From positions 85,472,903-85,536,902 of the forward strand of contig OX235262.1 of assembly GCA_944472135.2 (NCBI GenBank): a stretch of 64,000 nucleotides of DNA. Reading direction: 5' to 3'. Below, piece by piece: positions 36,801-51,800 of the stretch. Source of the DNA: Trichobilharzia regenti (Eukaryota; Platyhelminthes; Trematoda; Strigeidida; Schistosomatidae). Under the pieces are notes generated by a model that ran no database searches, was not told where the DNA came from, and saw only the letters and a program-made list of their open reading frames with translations. The translations under genes and the position numbers were made by a program. The first letter of the stretch is position 1, and every line of letters starts with the position of its first letter.

Positions 36801-39800
36801 ATATAATATATATATATATAATTATGAAAATGAATTGTCGAGAAGAAAATTTTCTTCTCTGTTTAACGTCTTTTTCTTAAGATGAATAGTCATAGAAAAG
36901 AAGTCATCTTAACTAACCTATAGCTTATATTTTATAAATGGTTTGTTGTTGTGTTTTTTTTATCGTGTTTTAGGTTGTTTGTCAAATTTAATCGCTGGTT
37001 TCGGATTCTCTGGATTCGATAGTAAAGGTCAACCTGAATATCGTTTTGCTACTAATATCTACTTTTTACCTATTGAAGTAAGTAATTTAGGTATTTTCTG
37101 CTTGGAAAAAGAAATAAGTATTTACGAGTTGATCACGGTTTTGATATCAGTTAGAGAACCATTGAAAACCACCAGAGAGCACTGGACAGCCAGCTGTTTT
37201 ATCCTAGTTTGTGAATCACCAGCAGTACGCATCCACCATAGGGGTTCGAACCCAGGATGACTTGCTACACGATGAAGTTTCCTGGAGTTCCAGTGAGAAT
37301 TCGTGACCAGTGAGGTCCATCCAGACGTCACACCGACGACATTGGTTGGGGTCGCGCTAAATCACGAATTGGTAGAAGTTAGAATTCATGGGCTGACCAT
37401 TGAATCGGGTCCCAGTGGCTGAATGGTATACGAGCCAGCTTGACTTGTAACCGGAAGGTCCTGGGTTCGAACCGTGGTGGTGGGTGCGTACTGCGATGAT
37501 TTCCAAAGAGCTAGGATGAAACAGCAGCTGTCCAATACTTCCTGGTGGTTTTCAATGGTTCTCTAACTGATATCAATCCGTGATCGACTCGTAAACACAA
37601 AACTAACCCTTACAAACCCCCAACTATAGAAAATAAGTATTTATTATGTTTTACATTCTTTTATCATTTTATTTGTTTTTCTACCAGTATTCCACTCACA
37701 CTAGTCTATTCAGAGGTTATTTATCCTCTCTTATGTTAGTTATCCTACCTCTTTAATATCTTATCCCACTTCTATAGGATTATTATTATGTCGAATTAAT
37801 TTTTTTTCTGTTGACCTGTCTATCTTAAAAACAATTTTTGTGTTTTCTATATGGATGGAATAAAGTTGTAAAATTTACTTTGATTGATCAATTTCAATAT
37901 AAGGCGCTGTCCTTTCTCCTTTTCTTTTTTCTTTCTTCTTACATGACGTGTCTCACTCTGATAAAATAAACTTTTTGAAGTAAGCTGATAACTTAACAGT
38001 TTCAATGGCTGTTAACTCCCAGTTAGATTGTACCAAAATAAATAGCTTTCTGTCGGAAATCAGTAAATGGTCTGAGTCTAACGGTCTTAAACTGAATCCT
38101 TCTAAATGTCAAACTGTTAATTTCAGCTTAAGATGTAAACGACAGTTAAAAGAAGTCATCGATTCTCATGAAAGTTAAAAGATTGACGACCGTGACATAG
38201 GAATTAAATCAGAAATCAAGTATCTTAGACTTATTCTCTCTTCTGATCTCTCCTGGACTTCCAATGTCTTAGCGATCTCCAGTAAAATATTCCACCTGAC
38301 ATTTTACATTAAGAAGTTAAGGCACTCGGGTATAACTCAACCCCTCCTCTTACAATTCATAAACTCTTGCATCCTACCTATTCTTCTTTATTGTTCACCC
38401 TTATTCTTTCCTGGATTGCTTAAAAAGGACTATGTCACAATTCGTGGAATGCTGAAGACGGTCAGTAGGGTGAGTGGTGTCCCAGTGGACCATATAGTTA
38501 ATGTTGTTGTCAATAGGCACTTGATTTCGTGCAATAAATTTGCTAAAGGGATTTCGTCTGACTTGAAGCATCCACTTTACCCTCAGCTTTCACCTTGCAC
38601 CTCCTCAGGCAGAACAAGAAGTAACTTCAGAAAACTGTATGCTCGCACGTGTAGGTATAGAAATTCTATGATACCATACTTGGCAAGTATTTTATGTGAT
38701 GAAAATAGTGTAAGGCAAGAATTAACTAACATTTTTTCATCTAGTAAATAAACAATTTCCTCCATCCATCCTTATATACTTTCAAGTTTTACTTTTATTA
38801 TTTCTATTATATTTATGGTCCTGTTGCTTCTTTGTTTTACTCTCATAATTGCAAACACCAACTTATCTCCATGACTGCTGTAATCTTTGTTTTTCCCCTC
38901 ACCATATCATGTAAAGAGAACATTGTATTCAATATTTTTAAACATGCTAGGATTTCTATAACGCATCGACAATACTGTGTGAAACAAGCCCACGGCAATT
39001 TTCACTTGTATTATTATTATTACCCTAGTTGTTATCATTATTATTATTTCCATTTTATATGCTGCATATTTTTGTTAATGTGAAAAATTTTCTGAATGAT
39101 TAATTTTATTTATAATTTGAGGAAATTAGATGCAATATTGTGATTAATGCTGAAAATTATATTCTTTATCACAAGTACTGTTTTCGGAATAAAGTGAATT
39201 ATTATTACGGAAAATGCCCATTGAGTCATGAAGAATATAAAAGATGGATTCAGCTAAGAAGATTTTCTTTATCGACAAAATCATCTTCAAAGGCTGTACA
39301 GTTGTATTTATACTTAGAAAAATGTATAGTGGTCTATTATTGAGTAATAGGGGGTGACATAATTGATATAATTAATCATAAGTGGCTTTAGAAGTGAAAA
39401 TTAAAAGTTGTAAATTACATGGTACTCAACGGAACAAAGATAGAAGTTTGATAAGGTTAAAATTGCTTTTGAGTGAGAATAAAGGTATATGAGTGTCAAT
39501 TTAACAAGTATGAAGAGGGTGTGAAGATATACAAAAGGAACATATGAGATTGATAATAGTGAATTAATTATTAAAGCAAAAGCAAACTAAAAGTAAAATT
39601 TGAAAACACGTGAAACAATCAAAATGTTTTACAGGAAACGATTAGTGAAGAGGTTAAGACCAAGGTAGAATAAGAGACTGGACAAACTTTTTCTGTATAC
39701 AGAGTTCAGGGTTGTATTGATGAACTGCCAGTGCCTCCGCCATACACAAAAGCCGAAACCTGACGCCCTTTGTACCATTTGGCTTCACTTTGTAGATGAT

Positions 39801-42800
39801 CTTGAAAGACGACTCAGGTGGAGCTACGTGGCCTGAGTTCACCAAATGCTCGAGAATTGAGCTAGTAATTGTCTTGCATTGTCCCTTTGCTAACCAAGCC
39901 GGATAATGTTCAGAGATGCGTTTGGAAAGCGTGCGCTTTGTTCGGCCAATATAACTAGCTCCACACGAGCAGGTGAATTTATAAACACACATTGAGATGA
40001 CCCAAAGCGGCAGTTTATCCTCCATACATCCGTTGGTCATTTGTCAGCTGTAGAAATTGATACGTAGCTCAGCCATAAAGGCTTTCCTCAGTGATCTCTG
40101 CATATCTTCACACCCTCTTCATACTTGTTAAATTGACACTCATATACCTTTATTCTCACTCAAGAGCAATTTTAACCTTATCAAACTTCTATATTTGTTC
40201 CGTTGAGTACCATGTAATTTACAACTTTTAATTTTCACTTCTAAAGCCACTTATGATTAATTATATCAATTATGTCACCCCCTATTACTCAATAATAGAC
40301 CACTATACATTTTTCTAAGTATAAATACGACTGTACAGCCTTTGAAGATGATTTCGTCGATAAAGAAAATTTTCTTCTCTGAATCTGTCTTTTATTTTCT
40401 TCATGAATTATTATTATTATTAAATGTCTAATTTTGTAGTATTTATTTCATTATATTTGACAAAGAGCTTGTCATCTTATCATCTGTGAATTGTATATGA
40501 TTTCAAGAAGAAGAAGTAGAGAACTGTTATTCAACAACCACTTGCATTTCCACCATTGATCCCCCTTCCCCTACTGTTTGATTGGTTTGTGGAATGGTAG
40601 TACCTTTATTACCTAAACTTTGATAGATGAAGGCGGAAGTCCAGTGTAGTGCGCAGCCCAGCCCAGCCCAGTGAGACACAGTTCTTACAGGCTTTCTAAA
40701 GTGTTACAATAGTGATTTTACAAGAATAAAAATAAATTATTCCTTAGGTATTATCTAAAGTGACACTCTATAATCTAATATGTGAACACAAAATCGAATA
40801 ATTAAACAACGCCCACTAAAATTGTAAATCAAATCATTGTTATTTTATGTAATATCTCAGATAAATGATTCAATGAGTTGTATAATAAAAGAAGCGTAAA
40901 GCGAAATATGCGGTAAAGCAGTTACTTGTGATTGCACGCTTTCTTTTTTCTGTACACATTGATGATGCTGAAGGCCTTCATATGGTATAATCTGTTCAAC
41001 GGTGTGAGCTTAGGTGAACAGTTTTATACCTTCTGTTTATGAATGCTATATACCAAAAACGTCATTAGTCTAATAAGATCCATCCCTAAAGCGAATTTCA
41101 AGTGTTGGTTTATAGAGACTTCATTTATTTGAGTAGTGTATTTTTTTTTATGAATCGATATCAGTTAGAGAATATCGGAGATATCAGGGTGTACTAGAAA
41201 GCTGTTTCATCCTAGCCCCAAGGATTTTGTAGTACTACTCACCTATGACTACATTGTGTGTGAATCAAGTAGTTCATTACCTCCAGGTTCCAATGTAAAT
41301 CTTTTTTTCCCCTTCACGTTCCCCAGTGGAACATAGGGCTTCAAGCTAATGGCTCGAAGTTTCTGTAGCATTGTTTATTTTACAGGATGGGGTTGCTAGC
41401 CTCATGCCCAACCTTTCCTCTTTACCATCCTTTTATTTCTGGCTCAACGAGATAAAGGAGTGTGTCAGTGGCCGGGGATCGAACCCCGGACCATGTGCAT
41501 GGTCGGCTAGCGCCCTAACCGCTATACCACCAATGTAAATCTTACAAACACATAATTTAAACTCATCATAGACACCTCTTTACTTCTAATGAACATTTTA
41601 TCAATTTATAGATTTTTTATACCATGTTCTTCGTCTGCTTTACAAACTAGGACTTCAGTTGCTCACTACTCTAATTACCTTGACAAGGAGTAACTGTTTG
41701 AGTATCATCAGTCTTCACAGCACTACAGGTGTTTGGTTCACTGCTTACTAAGTGATGAATTAGTTACAGATAACTAGTATTGTACTCTTCCTATTATTTG
41801 TTATTATTTATTTATTTTATTTATTTAAACGCATAAAAACTTGGTACAATATGGCAACAAGAAGGATATGCCACAAAATAATAATAAAGCAACATAGATC
41901 AAAAGAAAAAAATATATAAGTAGAGAACGGATAAAGAACTTCATCTGGAAGGAAAACAGTCATGCTTAACAAGTTCAAACAGTATTCGTTAACTATTATC
42001 GGGAAGGGAAGAAAGAAGGAAATCGCAACACGTTAGCCATTGATTACGATTCTTGACCATATCCGATAACGTTTTGAGCCATCGATTTGAGCTGTTGCTT
42101 CATTTGATTTATTGTGTGACGGCTGAGATACTGCCCGGGCGCCCAGACCGAAGCAGGTGGTTTTATTAAGGGACCACCCCACGATCCTTTGACTTGGAGT
42201 CTAATCCGCAAGGCAGCGGAGCAACGTCAGGAGCTGCATTCCCATGGTTCCCGGTGACCCATATGGGTTCATACGCCATTTGATCCGATTGGATACTGAA
42301 GCCCATGTACCCCATGGTAACTGCTTTTGATTTAACCGCTATCCAAACAACCTCCCTGATATAGTAGGACCTGCAAGGTCATGAGTCCCAGTCAATTTAG
42401 CTTGTTGGGTCATTGTGGTATTCAAGCCCGACCACCACGGCAAGGTAGCAGTTATTGGCCGGGCTTTATTAAAAAAAATCAATAAGCTATTGAATACGAA
42501 TGAATTAAATTTTCTTCTATTATGTGTGTAGTAAATAACACGCCTTAATTAATAATCATAATTGATTGATATCGTGTTAAGTATACAAGAGGGGAAGGTA
42601 AGAGATGAGTAAATGCTTGTTTAAATAAAACATAACATTATCACTGTTCCTATTCATTGCACACAAAAAAAGTTGATTCACACTATTTAGAAACAATTAT
42701 TAATAATTATGTAATTGCATTTTTCTTATCTGAATATCTCTATCAGTGCACACCTAATTGTCACAGATTTTATTCATCATTTAGATAAAAATAGGTTTAT

Positions 42801-45800
42801 TTTCAGAGAAAAAAGCATGTCGTTATATTATACTATACTGAGATATAAATTATGCTCATGTTTTTAAAAAATTTGTCACACGAAGAATTGTATGCAATCC
42901 TGATTGCAGTAGACTGGATAATGCGACAGACAGTGGGCCAGGCAACGAGGAAACAGGCATAAAATGGACCTACACAAAAAACTTGGAGGATCTGGATTTC
43001 GCCGATGATATATGTCTGATTTCCCACAAACTGGAAGATATGCAATGCAAGTGAAAAGCAACAAGTTGACAGAAGAAGCATCAAAGATAGGAGAGACTTC
43101 AGATGAACATAGAGAAAATAGAGTTGATGAAGATTCCTGGCCAACAGCGACAGCAACAATAACAGACGAAAATCAGCATAAACGGGAGAAATCTGAAAGA
43201 AGAAACCTCCTTTAACTACCTACTTACCTGGGAAGCATCGTTTTAACTACAAGCGGGCGAAACTGATGAAGATATCAAACCGAGGATCGGGAAAGCAAGA
43301 CGAGTTGTCATTACTCTCAAGTCTCTGTGGCGATTAACAGCACTATTCAGCATGAAAAATGAAATAAGGATTTTCAACTCCAATGTGAAGTCAGTGCTAC
43401 TATACGGATCAGAAACTTGGCTCCGAGTCACGAAGGGCACTTCAAACAGACTACAGACCTTCATTAACAGCTGTCTTCACTCAACACTAGAGCAAACGGC
43501 CGGTCAGAAAAGATCAGCAATAGTAAGAGATCTCTGGAAATGAGCTAACTAACCCGGCATAAGGCGATTGTGCAACAAATATGCAGGAGAAATGGAGATG
43601 GATTGACCACACTCTGAGAAAACAAATCATCAAGTGACATCACTAGACAAGCCATTGCTCGAGTGGAACCCGGAAGGGAAGCGGCAAGTTGGTCGGCAGT
43701 GCAAGGGTGACATGGAGGAGGTGGTGCCAAAGCATGTGGGCAGACGTGGAGCCAGGTGAAAACGTTGGCAGCAATGGAGATGTGTGGCTGAAGCCCTATG
43801 TTCCTCTAGGAACTAAAGGAATCAATAATGACAATATAATAAGTGACTTCCAGTTTTGTGGGACTCTATTGATTTAACCGATTGGTGGTGACCTCGAAAC
43901 CGCTTTTCTGACGGTTGTGTATTGCTGTCAGAACTTGCTCATTGCTAAATGTATGAACATGTATATTGTTGTTCATTAACATATACTGTACTTCAGTAGT
44001 ACAAAGCACATATACCATACTTACAGATCTGCTGACCAGGATTTGAGTCTCCTTTATCTGATGTTTTTTTGTAATCAGTGCAGTTTTTCTCGGAGTAGAG
44101 CAGTTCTACACCATTCCTATATATCTTCCTCTCATCTGTCTACGAAATATTGTCTTAGATATTTTTTGCTTTTGATTATTTATTCCATATCTGTCGATGT
44201 ATTTTATTTATGTATATGCTGAAAATCACTACAAATTAGTTGTATGACTATCATGCATTTCTTCATTTTCTTTTTTTCTCTTCTAAAAAGCTCGGTACTA
44301 GTACAAAAACAATTTTAGATTCATGGAATACAGCTACAACACGTTGGTTACGTGAATGCATTTACGATCGTGTACCAAAACGTTATGCTGTTTGGGTAGT
44401 TTTTGTTGTATCAGCTATGTGGCACGGTTTTTATCCAGGTTATTACTTGGCTTTTGTGTCGGCAGCATTAATTACAGTAGCTGGAAGGTGAGTTCACAAT
44501 GATCAGATTATTGTATTTTAGGAGTTGATCTAGTTCATGGGTTTATTTTTACTCTCCATTTATCAAATTATTAGAATAATCGAAGCAAGAAGCGCTAAAA
44601 ATACATGTTTGCTTTTTAGTTTAGAGCTTCAACCAGTGCAACCGGCACTGACTTGTGATGGTCTGAAGACGGAAAACCGATCTCTGGTAAAACTTCTTTG
44701 AGGCATGTACAGTCACTAAATGCTCCAAAGACATGAAAAAGACGATTATTCTGGAATATTTAAGTGTTGGTTTGTAGGGATTTGGTTGGCTACAGGATTT
44801 CATCATGAGCTGACATTGCTTAGGGAACCATTGGAAAACCTGGGAGTACTGAACAGCTGTTTCGTCCTAGTTTGGGACTCTTCAGCAGTACGCAACCACC
44901 GGGTTTCGAACCCAGGACATCCTGGTTACAAGGCGAGCTGGCTCGTATACCATTAAGCCACTGGGATCCGCTCCAATGACCCATGAATTCTAACTTCTGC
45001 CAATTCATGACGTAGCGCGATCCCAGCCAATGTCTTCGGTAAGTATTCGTCCTCACACTCGTCCTGCTGCACCCTACTGATCATGACTTCCCCCTAAAAC
45101 CCAAGGAATTAGAAATCTCTAATTCCTTCAAAATATTAAATAGACAAAGGACAGCAAATTTACTATGATTTACCGAAGCAATCGCAATCAAACGACTTAA
45201 ACCAGACTTATGCATACAGAAAGAGTGTGATTAACCTCTCACTCCCTTGGTAACAGAATTTTGATTTTGATTAGTCATCTAGTTCAGTGATCTCAACTCA
45301 CTGAACAAATCTTAATCTCATAAACTGTAACCGCTTTTGTTTCTTGAGTTGCTATGTGAACCTACAAGCTAACACTGTTCTGTTAATCAATTCTTCTGTT
45401 TTCTGTCTTACCCCTCCCCCCCCTATTTTCAACTTTAAAAGCGTATAAATTGATGATAAAAACTTAAACTAAAAAATTGTAATGCTTTCATTTAGATGCG
45501 TCAATTTTATAGGATCTCTTCTCTACCACCACTCAAACATTAAAGTATGTTATTATCATCTATAAAACCATTGTAATTTCAGGTAGTCTGCAGCTGATGA
45601 GAACCTGTGAAATAGAATGATATCATTTTATACTGAAAATTTCGTCTTCCTTTCTTTATCGAAACAATAATAGTATCAAAAACTCAAAATCACCTCAACA
45701 GTACTGTTAGTCAGCTATACAGTCCAGTTCACGTACAAAACGAGCACTTAGAATCAAGTGGAATACATCCAAAAAGGTGGGATCCAAACCTCTGTCAGCA

Positions 45801-48800
45801 AGAATAACACATCAACGCTTCTCGTGGTCAGTCCAAGGTCAGAAATGAGCTTCAGTCACTCATACAAAATCACATCGTCTAACATATTATCAATGTACAC
45901 ACAACCGCAAAGAGAAGCAATAAAATTAGAGATTAAACATACATAAAGAGAAATAATAAGGATCAAATCAACACGTGATATGCAAATATCAAAACAATGA
46001 TATACAGTCTAGGAGAAAAAAGGATAATAATTACAAAGTTGTAACGCCCAAATAAGTGTAAATATGGTGATGGTTAGATTGTCCAGGAGAGATTTTCCAA
46101 ACAGTTTTCCCGTCACACATACAATCCTATGAAAGGTGAATTTCAGGACTGTTAGACTACAAAATTATTATTATTATTTCCTTTAATTCCTAGAGGAACA
46201 TAGGGGTTTAGCTGCACGTCTCCATTGCCTTCGGTTTTCTACTAAAGTTTTCACCTGGCTCCAAGTCTGCCCACTTGCTTTCATCTGCTCTTCACATGAC
46301 CTTCGTGTCACACTGACGACCAACTCGTCGCTTCCCAATTCGGGTTCCACTCGAGTGAAGGCCTGGCATGTGATGTCACTTGATGGTTTTCTCAGAGTAT
46401 TGCCACTAATCTACCTCCATTTATTCCTGCAGATTTGTTGCATAATTGGTTGCTGCTGCGTTGGTTCGCTTCCAGAGATCCTTCACTATTGCTGACCTTT
46501 TCTGGCCGGCCATCTGCTCTAGAGTGTTGAGCGAAGACAGCTGTTGATGAATGTCTGCAGTTTGTTTGAGTGCTCTTTATGACGCGCCTAGTCTAATTCA
46601 TATAGTAAGTTGCACCGACTTCACACTGGAATTGAAAATCCGGATCTTATTTTTCATGCTTAGCAGTGCTGTTGGTTTCCACATAGACTTGAGAGTAATG
46701 AAAGCCTGTCTCGGTTTCCCGATTCTCGTTGCTTTGATATCCTCATCAGTTTTACCCGCCTGTAGTTGAAACGATGCTTCCCAGGTAAGTAGGTAGGTAA
46801 AGGAAGTTGTTTCTTTAAGATTTCTCCTATTTATGCTGATTGTTGTCTGTTAGCCAGGAATCTTCATCCCCTACCTCAGTTTTCTCTATATTTACCTGAA
46901 GTCTAGGTATGGCAATGATAACTGCTAATCATCCCCAGCCTAACCCTCCACCATAGAATAAATTTCCCAAAGTTTTAACAAGGCTTCGTTTCTTATAGAA
47001 TCCATCATATGCTTGTAAAGATGGACACACCAATGAAATCACAGTTAACAATGGAATTAGATGAAAATTTAGGTCTCATTGAAAATCATATGACAATGGA
47101 TATTCCCAGTGATTTATCTGGCAGCATACTCTTTTTATAATATGATGTCCTAGAGTCGATCTTTTATGAGGGTCTACAGCGCTAATCGCTGAAAAATCTC
47201 AGGCTAAATAGTGGATGGGATTCTTACGTCAAGGTAAGAAGTTTGGAACTTCTGGAACTTTCGTAATTGATTAGAAAAGTTTCGACGCCAGAATTTATTA
47301 GTACTAAACTTAGTAGAAAATGAAGTATATATGTATATTAAGGTTTATAAATAATGCTTGAATATAATTGTCTCCAGGTACAACCATCATCATCAGATGA
47401 CATGTGTACATCCTGACAACTATGGAATTATTGGCTTGTAGGGATCTGATTGATTTGTTACAGGATTTCATCATGAGTTGACATCGGTTAGAGAACCACT
47501 TGAAAACCTGGGACCTTGTAGTCCTGGGTGCAAAATGATGAAGAGTCCCGTACTAGGACGAAACAGCTGTCCAATACTCCCTGTTGGTTTTCCAAAGGTT
47601 CTCTAACCAATGTCAGCTCATGATGAAATCCTGTAACATGTCCTGATAACTAATTATTAGCCTTCATTTCATGCGTTGAAGTAGATATGCTTGACTCATT
47701 ACCTATAATAGTATTAGCCCTTCAGTCAGTAGATTTCTCATCTAACTACTACTTCTCCTTCAGTAGTCGGAAAGTACCATCAGTCATTATGTAATAAAGT
47801 GTAGTTCACAACTGCCTGTTACCTAAAAATCTGTTCCACGTAATCAAATTCTTTCTAGTAGAGAAATCCATAGGAATATTATTACTAAATATAATAATAT
47901 TTACCGTCAATTTTATGAACATACTAAATTTAACTGCTCATTGTCTTCTCTTCTCTCCTACACTACTAACATTAATTATGTTCACTATACTTCAAACAAA
48001 TTCCTTTTTTTCTATCCAAGAACCTTATGTACTAATTTCATCATTTAGTTAGATTTAATTAGAAGTACTAATTTATTATTATTACTATCATTATTAATAT
48101 TATTTTTTGCGTTAATTGCAGTTGGACTGAAAAGCATAGATTTTCAGTCATTGAATCATTTTGTAAGATGAATTCATATTACTGTTTTCAAGAATTTGTT
48201 TTGCTAGCAACCAGCAACCACAAAATAACATAATATTATTGACCTTTAGATACCATTGAAAAGTCCCTTACTAGGAACCAATATGTCAGCAAAAATTGAG
48301 TATTTTGGTTCAATGAAAATCAGTCAACGGGAAACACAACTCAAACAAATAATAGTTGAGTTGTCCGCTGAAAAATAGGTAGCCCTAGTGCCCCCAGTTG
48401 ATGATAATGCTTTGGTGTTTGAAACTCTGCGGGTGCTAGATTCGAACCACAATGGTGACATCATCACTGACTGGGGGATTCAAATACATTCGCAAACTCT
48501 AAAATTCCCCTGCTAGCTACTGTCAATTAAATTAGCTGCATTCTATTGAATACGTCGCTGGCATAGCGGTTAGGGCGCTAGCCGACCATGCACATGGTCC
48601 GGGGTTCGGCCCCCGGCCACCGACACACTCCTTTATCTCGTTGAGCCAGAAATAAAAAGGTGGTAAAGAGGAAAGGTTGGGCATGAGGCTAGCAACCCCA
48701 TCCTGTAAAATAAACAATGCTACAGAAACTTCGAGCCATTGGCTTGAAGCCCTATGTTCCACTGGGGAACGTGAAGAAAAAAAGTTTCTATTGAATAATA

Positions 48801-51800
48801 AAAATCATAATTTATTTATAACTATGATAGTTGTATGAATAATCAAGGTGTTCTTCAGACTAGTGCAAACAGGTTGATATACATGAAATGATGATTCATT
48901 TTTCTGAAATATACACCAGGCTATAAGCCACACTTATTCTCTGAAGATTGATAATGCCATCTAGTGATCCAGGCTGGAGTGGGCTGCAGAGTATTTAGAC
49001 CTCGAACAGTCTAGAATTTAAACTTGGTTGCCAAATTCACCTGAACACAAAATATTCACAAATGTTATATACTACTGAATTCGTCACTATACTTATTATC
49101 CATTCTTTACTCCCTGAGTGGCATATATATAGGCGAGTCCTCACTGTCACACCTCTATTCCACTCGGTTTCCCATGGCTTATCCTAAACTTTCATTTCCC
49201 CTTTACAAGATCTCTGTATTAGATTCAGCCGCGACCTAGTCTTCCAGTTTTTAGGGCCTGGTATGTGATGTCTCTTGAAGGCTGTCTTAGCGTATGTGTA
49301 CAATGCCATCTTCAGGTAGAACTGTGAGGCATGAAAACAGTCAGTTACACATAATGGCTTTAATTCCAACCTCTTAAAAACTGTGCATAAATATAGCTTG
49401 TTAATTGTAAGAGTGCTGCTCATTAACTACAAACTAAATAAAAGATAAATGGTTAAACATTCTTTAAGATTTAATGTTTAATTACAACGAATATTTATTG
49501 TATTGCTAAATTTACTGACAATTACGTATAAGCAAAGATTGAAGAACACTAAAGTACTATTACTGTTATAATAACCATACATTTAAGAAACACATATCCA
49601 CAAACATCATTACTATTATTATTATTATTATTGTTGTCATTATTAGTAATAGTATAAAGCGAATGCTATATTTTAATACCGAATAACACGTGATATGCCC
49701 ACCTATGCCTAATAATTATCTCGAAAGACTAAAATCTAATGAGATCTTAAATTATATATTAATTAATTTGTAAATTTTTACAGTAATCCTGATATAAGAT
49801 ACACAAATAGGGAGAGAGAAGGAGAGAGAAAACGGTTACTTATTCTAGTCACAGATAAGAAATACGAATTGTATTTTCTGCTTGTCTAATTTTTGATTCA
49901 CACATTTATTTATTTTTACAAGAAATGAGAAACAAAAGAAATTAACTGAAATATTTACATATTTACATTCATTCTAAGTTGAAATATTTTCTATGCGTAG
50001 GTGTTTTGTTTAAGCACTAGACCTTTTAAATAGTTTTAAGTATAATAGCTTATTGGTCAAGTTAAACTTTAAACACCACTAATTAATTACCAATGGAGAG
50101 TGCGTCTGCACTAATGACCTTGAGTGGATGATTAGGAAAGAAAGGATTTGCTCATGTGGAGAGGTATGATGACTATAATATAGATAGTAGAAAAGCTGGC
50201 CCAAAAACTCGAATAGGCCACCAGGTCAAGGTCAGTGTTGCTGGTGTCCCCAAAGGTGCTGTACTCTCCCCACTTCTCTTTTCTTTCTTTCTACATGACT
50301 TACCATCTTCAAATGCCATTAATTTTGTTAAATATGCTGACGACCTGACAGTATCTTTGCCTGTCAAGTGTCAAAGTGACTGCTCCAAACTAAATGGCTT
50401 TTTATCAGAAATCAGCAAGTGGTCCAAGGAAAACGGTCTCACCTTAAACCCCTCTAAATGTCAAACAGTCAATTTCACCTTTAGGCATTAATCTGACCTA
50501 AACAAACTGGTCAACACTCACGAGGTGTGCACCATAGATGGCATTGAAATAGAGACCAAGTCGGATATTAAATACCTAGGCGTCATTCTATCTCCCGATC
50601 TTTCCTGGTCATCTCATATTCTGGTGATTTCTAAGAAAATATTCCATCTTGCTTTCTACGTCAAGAAGTTAAGACATTCTGGAATAACCCAACCCAACCT
50701 TTACTTTTACGATTCGTTAGCTCTTGCATCCTGCCTACTATTCTCTATTGTTCCCCCTTAGTTTTTCCTGGGCTGGCTACTGAAGGAGGACTACACCTTA
50801 TTATGCAGGATGTGAAAGGTTGTCAACAGGGTAAGCGACGTGTCACTTAACCAGCTTGTTAATATTCTGGTTGACAGGCACTTGGACTCATGTGAAAAAT
50901 GGGCTAAATCCATTTTTTCTAACTCACACCACCCTCTTCATTCACAACTCTCCCCTTGTATCTCATCAGGCAAAACCAGTAGCCTATATGGGAAACTATA
51001 TGCTCGCACTAGAAAGTACAAAAACTCAACCATACCCTACCTAGCTCGTGTTCTGTGCGATAAAGAAAGCATTAGGCGTGATACTTATGACGTATTAAAT
51101 AGTCAGTAGAACAACTGGATCTCGTCTTTGCAACTCACATCATTTATAAGTACAACGTTTTCTTTCTTTCTTTTCCTTTTCTCTTTTTTTTTTTCTGTTT
51201 TGTGTTGCTTTGTTCCTTTCTTCCTTACAAACTCTATTTAAAACATTCTTCTTCGTTCTTTCACACTCCGTATATCTCGACCTCTTTGTTACCGCTTACG
51301 CCAGTAAATATGCTAGTATCTACTTTTCTAACACCTTCAAACACTGTTCAATTTTTTGGCTTTGCTACTGACATGCCAATATCTTGTTGTCATAACTAAC
51401 TGAGATGACTCTTAATCTATGTAGAATTTTATTTATTGTTAATGTACAAACTAGATGCAATACTGTAGTGAAATGCTGAGAATTCCATTCTGTATCACAA
51501 GTACTGTTTTGGGATAAAGCAAATTATTACTATAAAAAGCTTCAGCAGATCAGTTGGTGGACATGTGCATTGTTGTGCAATTTTTTTTTTGAGACGAGTT
51601 AGTGTCAGGGTAGGTAAGCTGATGATTCTAATACTTCGTAGGAACATTTTGTGCCAGGTCCCATCTGTCCTTAACCCAGGTTTTGTATATTTGTAATTAC
51701 TGGGTTTTAAAACAGCCTGTTAGGGAGTGCAGCTGCTGAAACCGAAAATAGTCTCACATATCAACAGTTCAGCCGTACCAGCACTGCAAGGAATTCTCAT

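Noticed and set aside
36943..37260. A 105-codon frame running from MBOAT exon 9 into the following SINE
   Set aside because: It crosses a good splice donor at 37078 and then reads through the intron into a mobile element.
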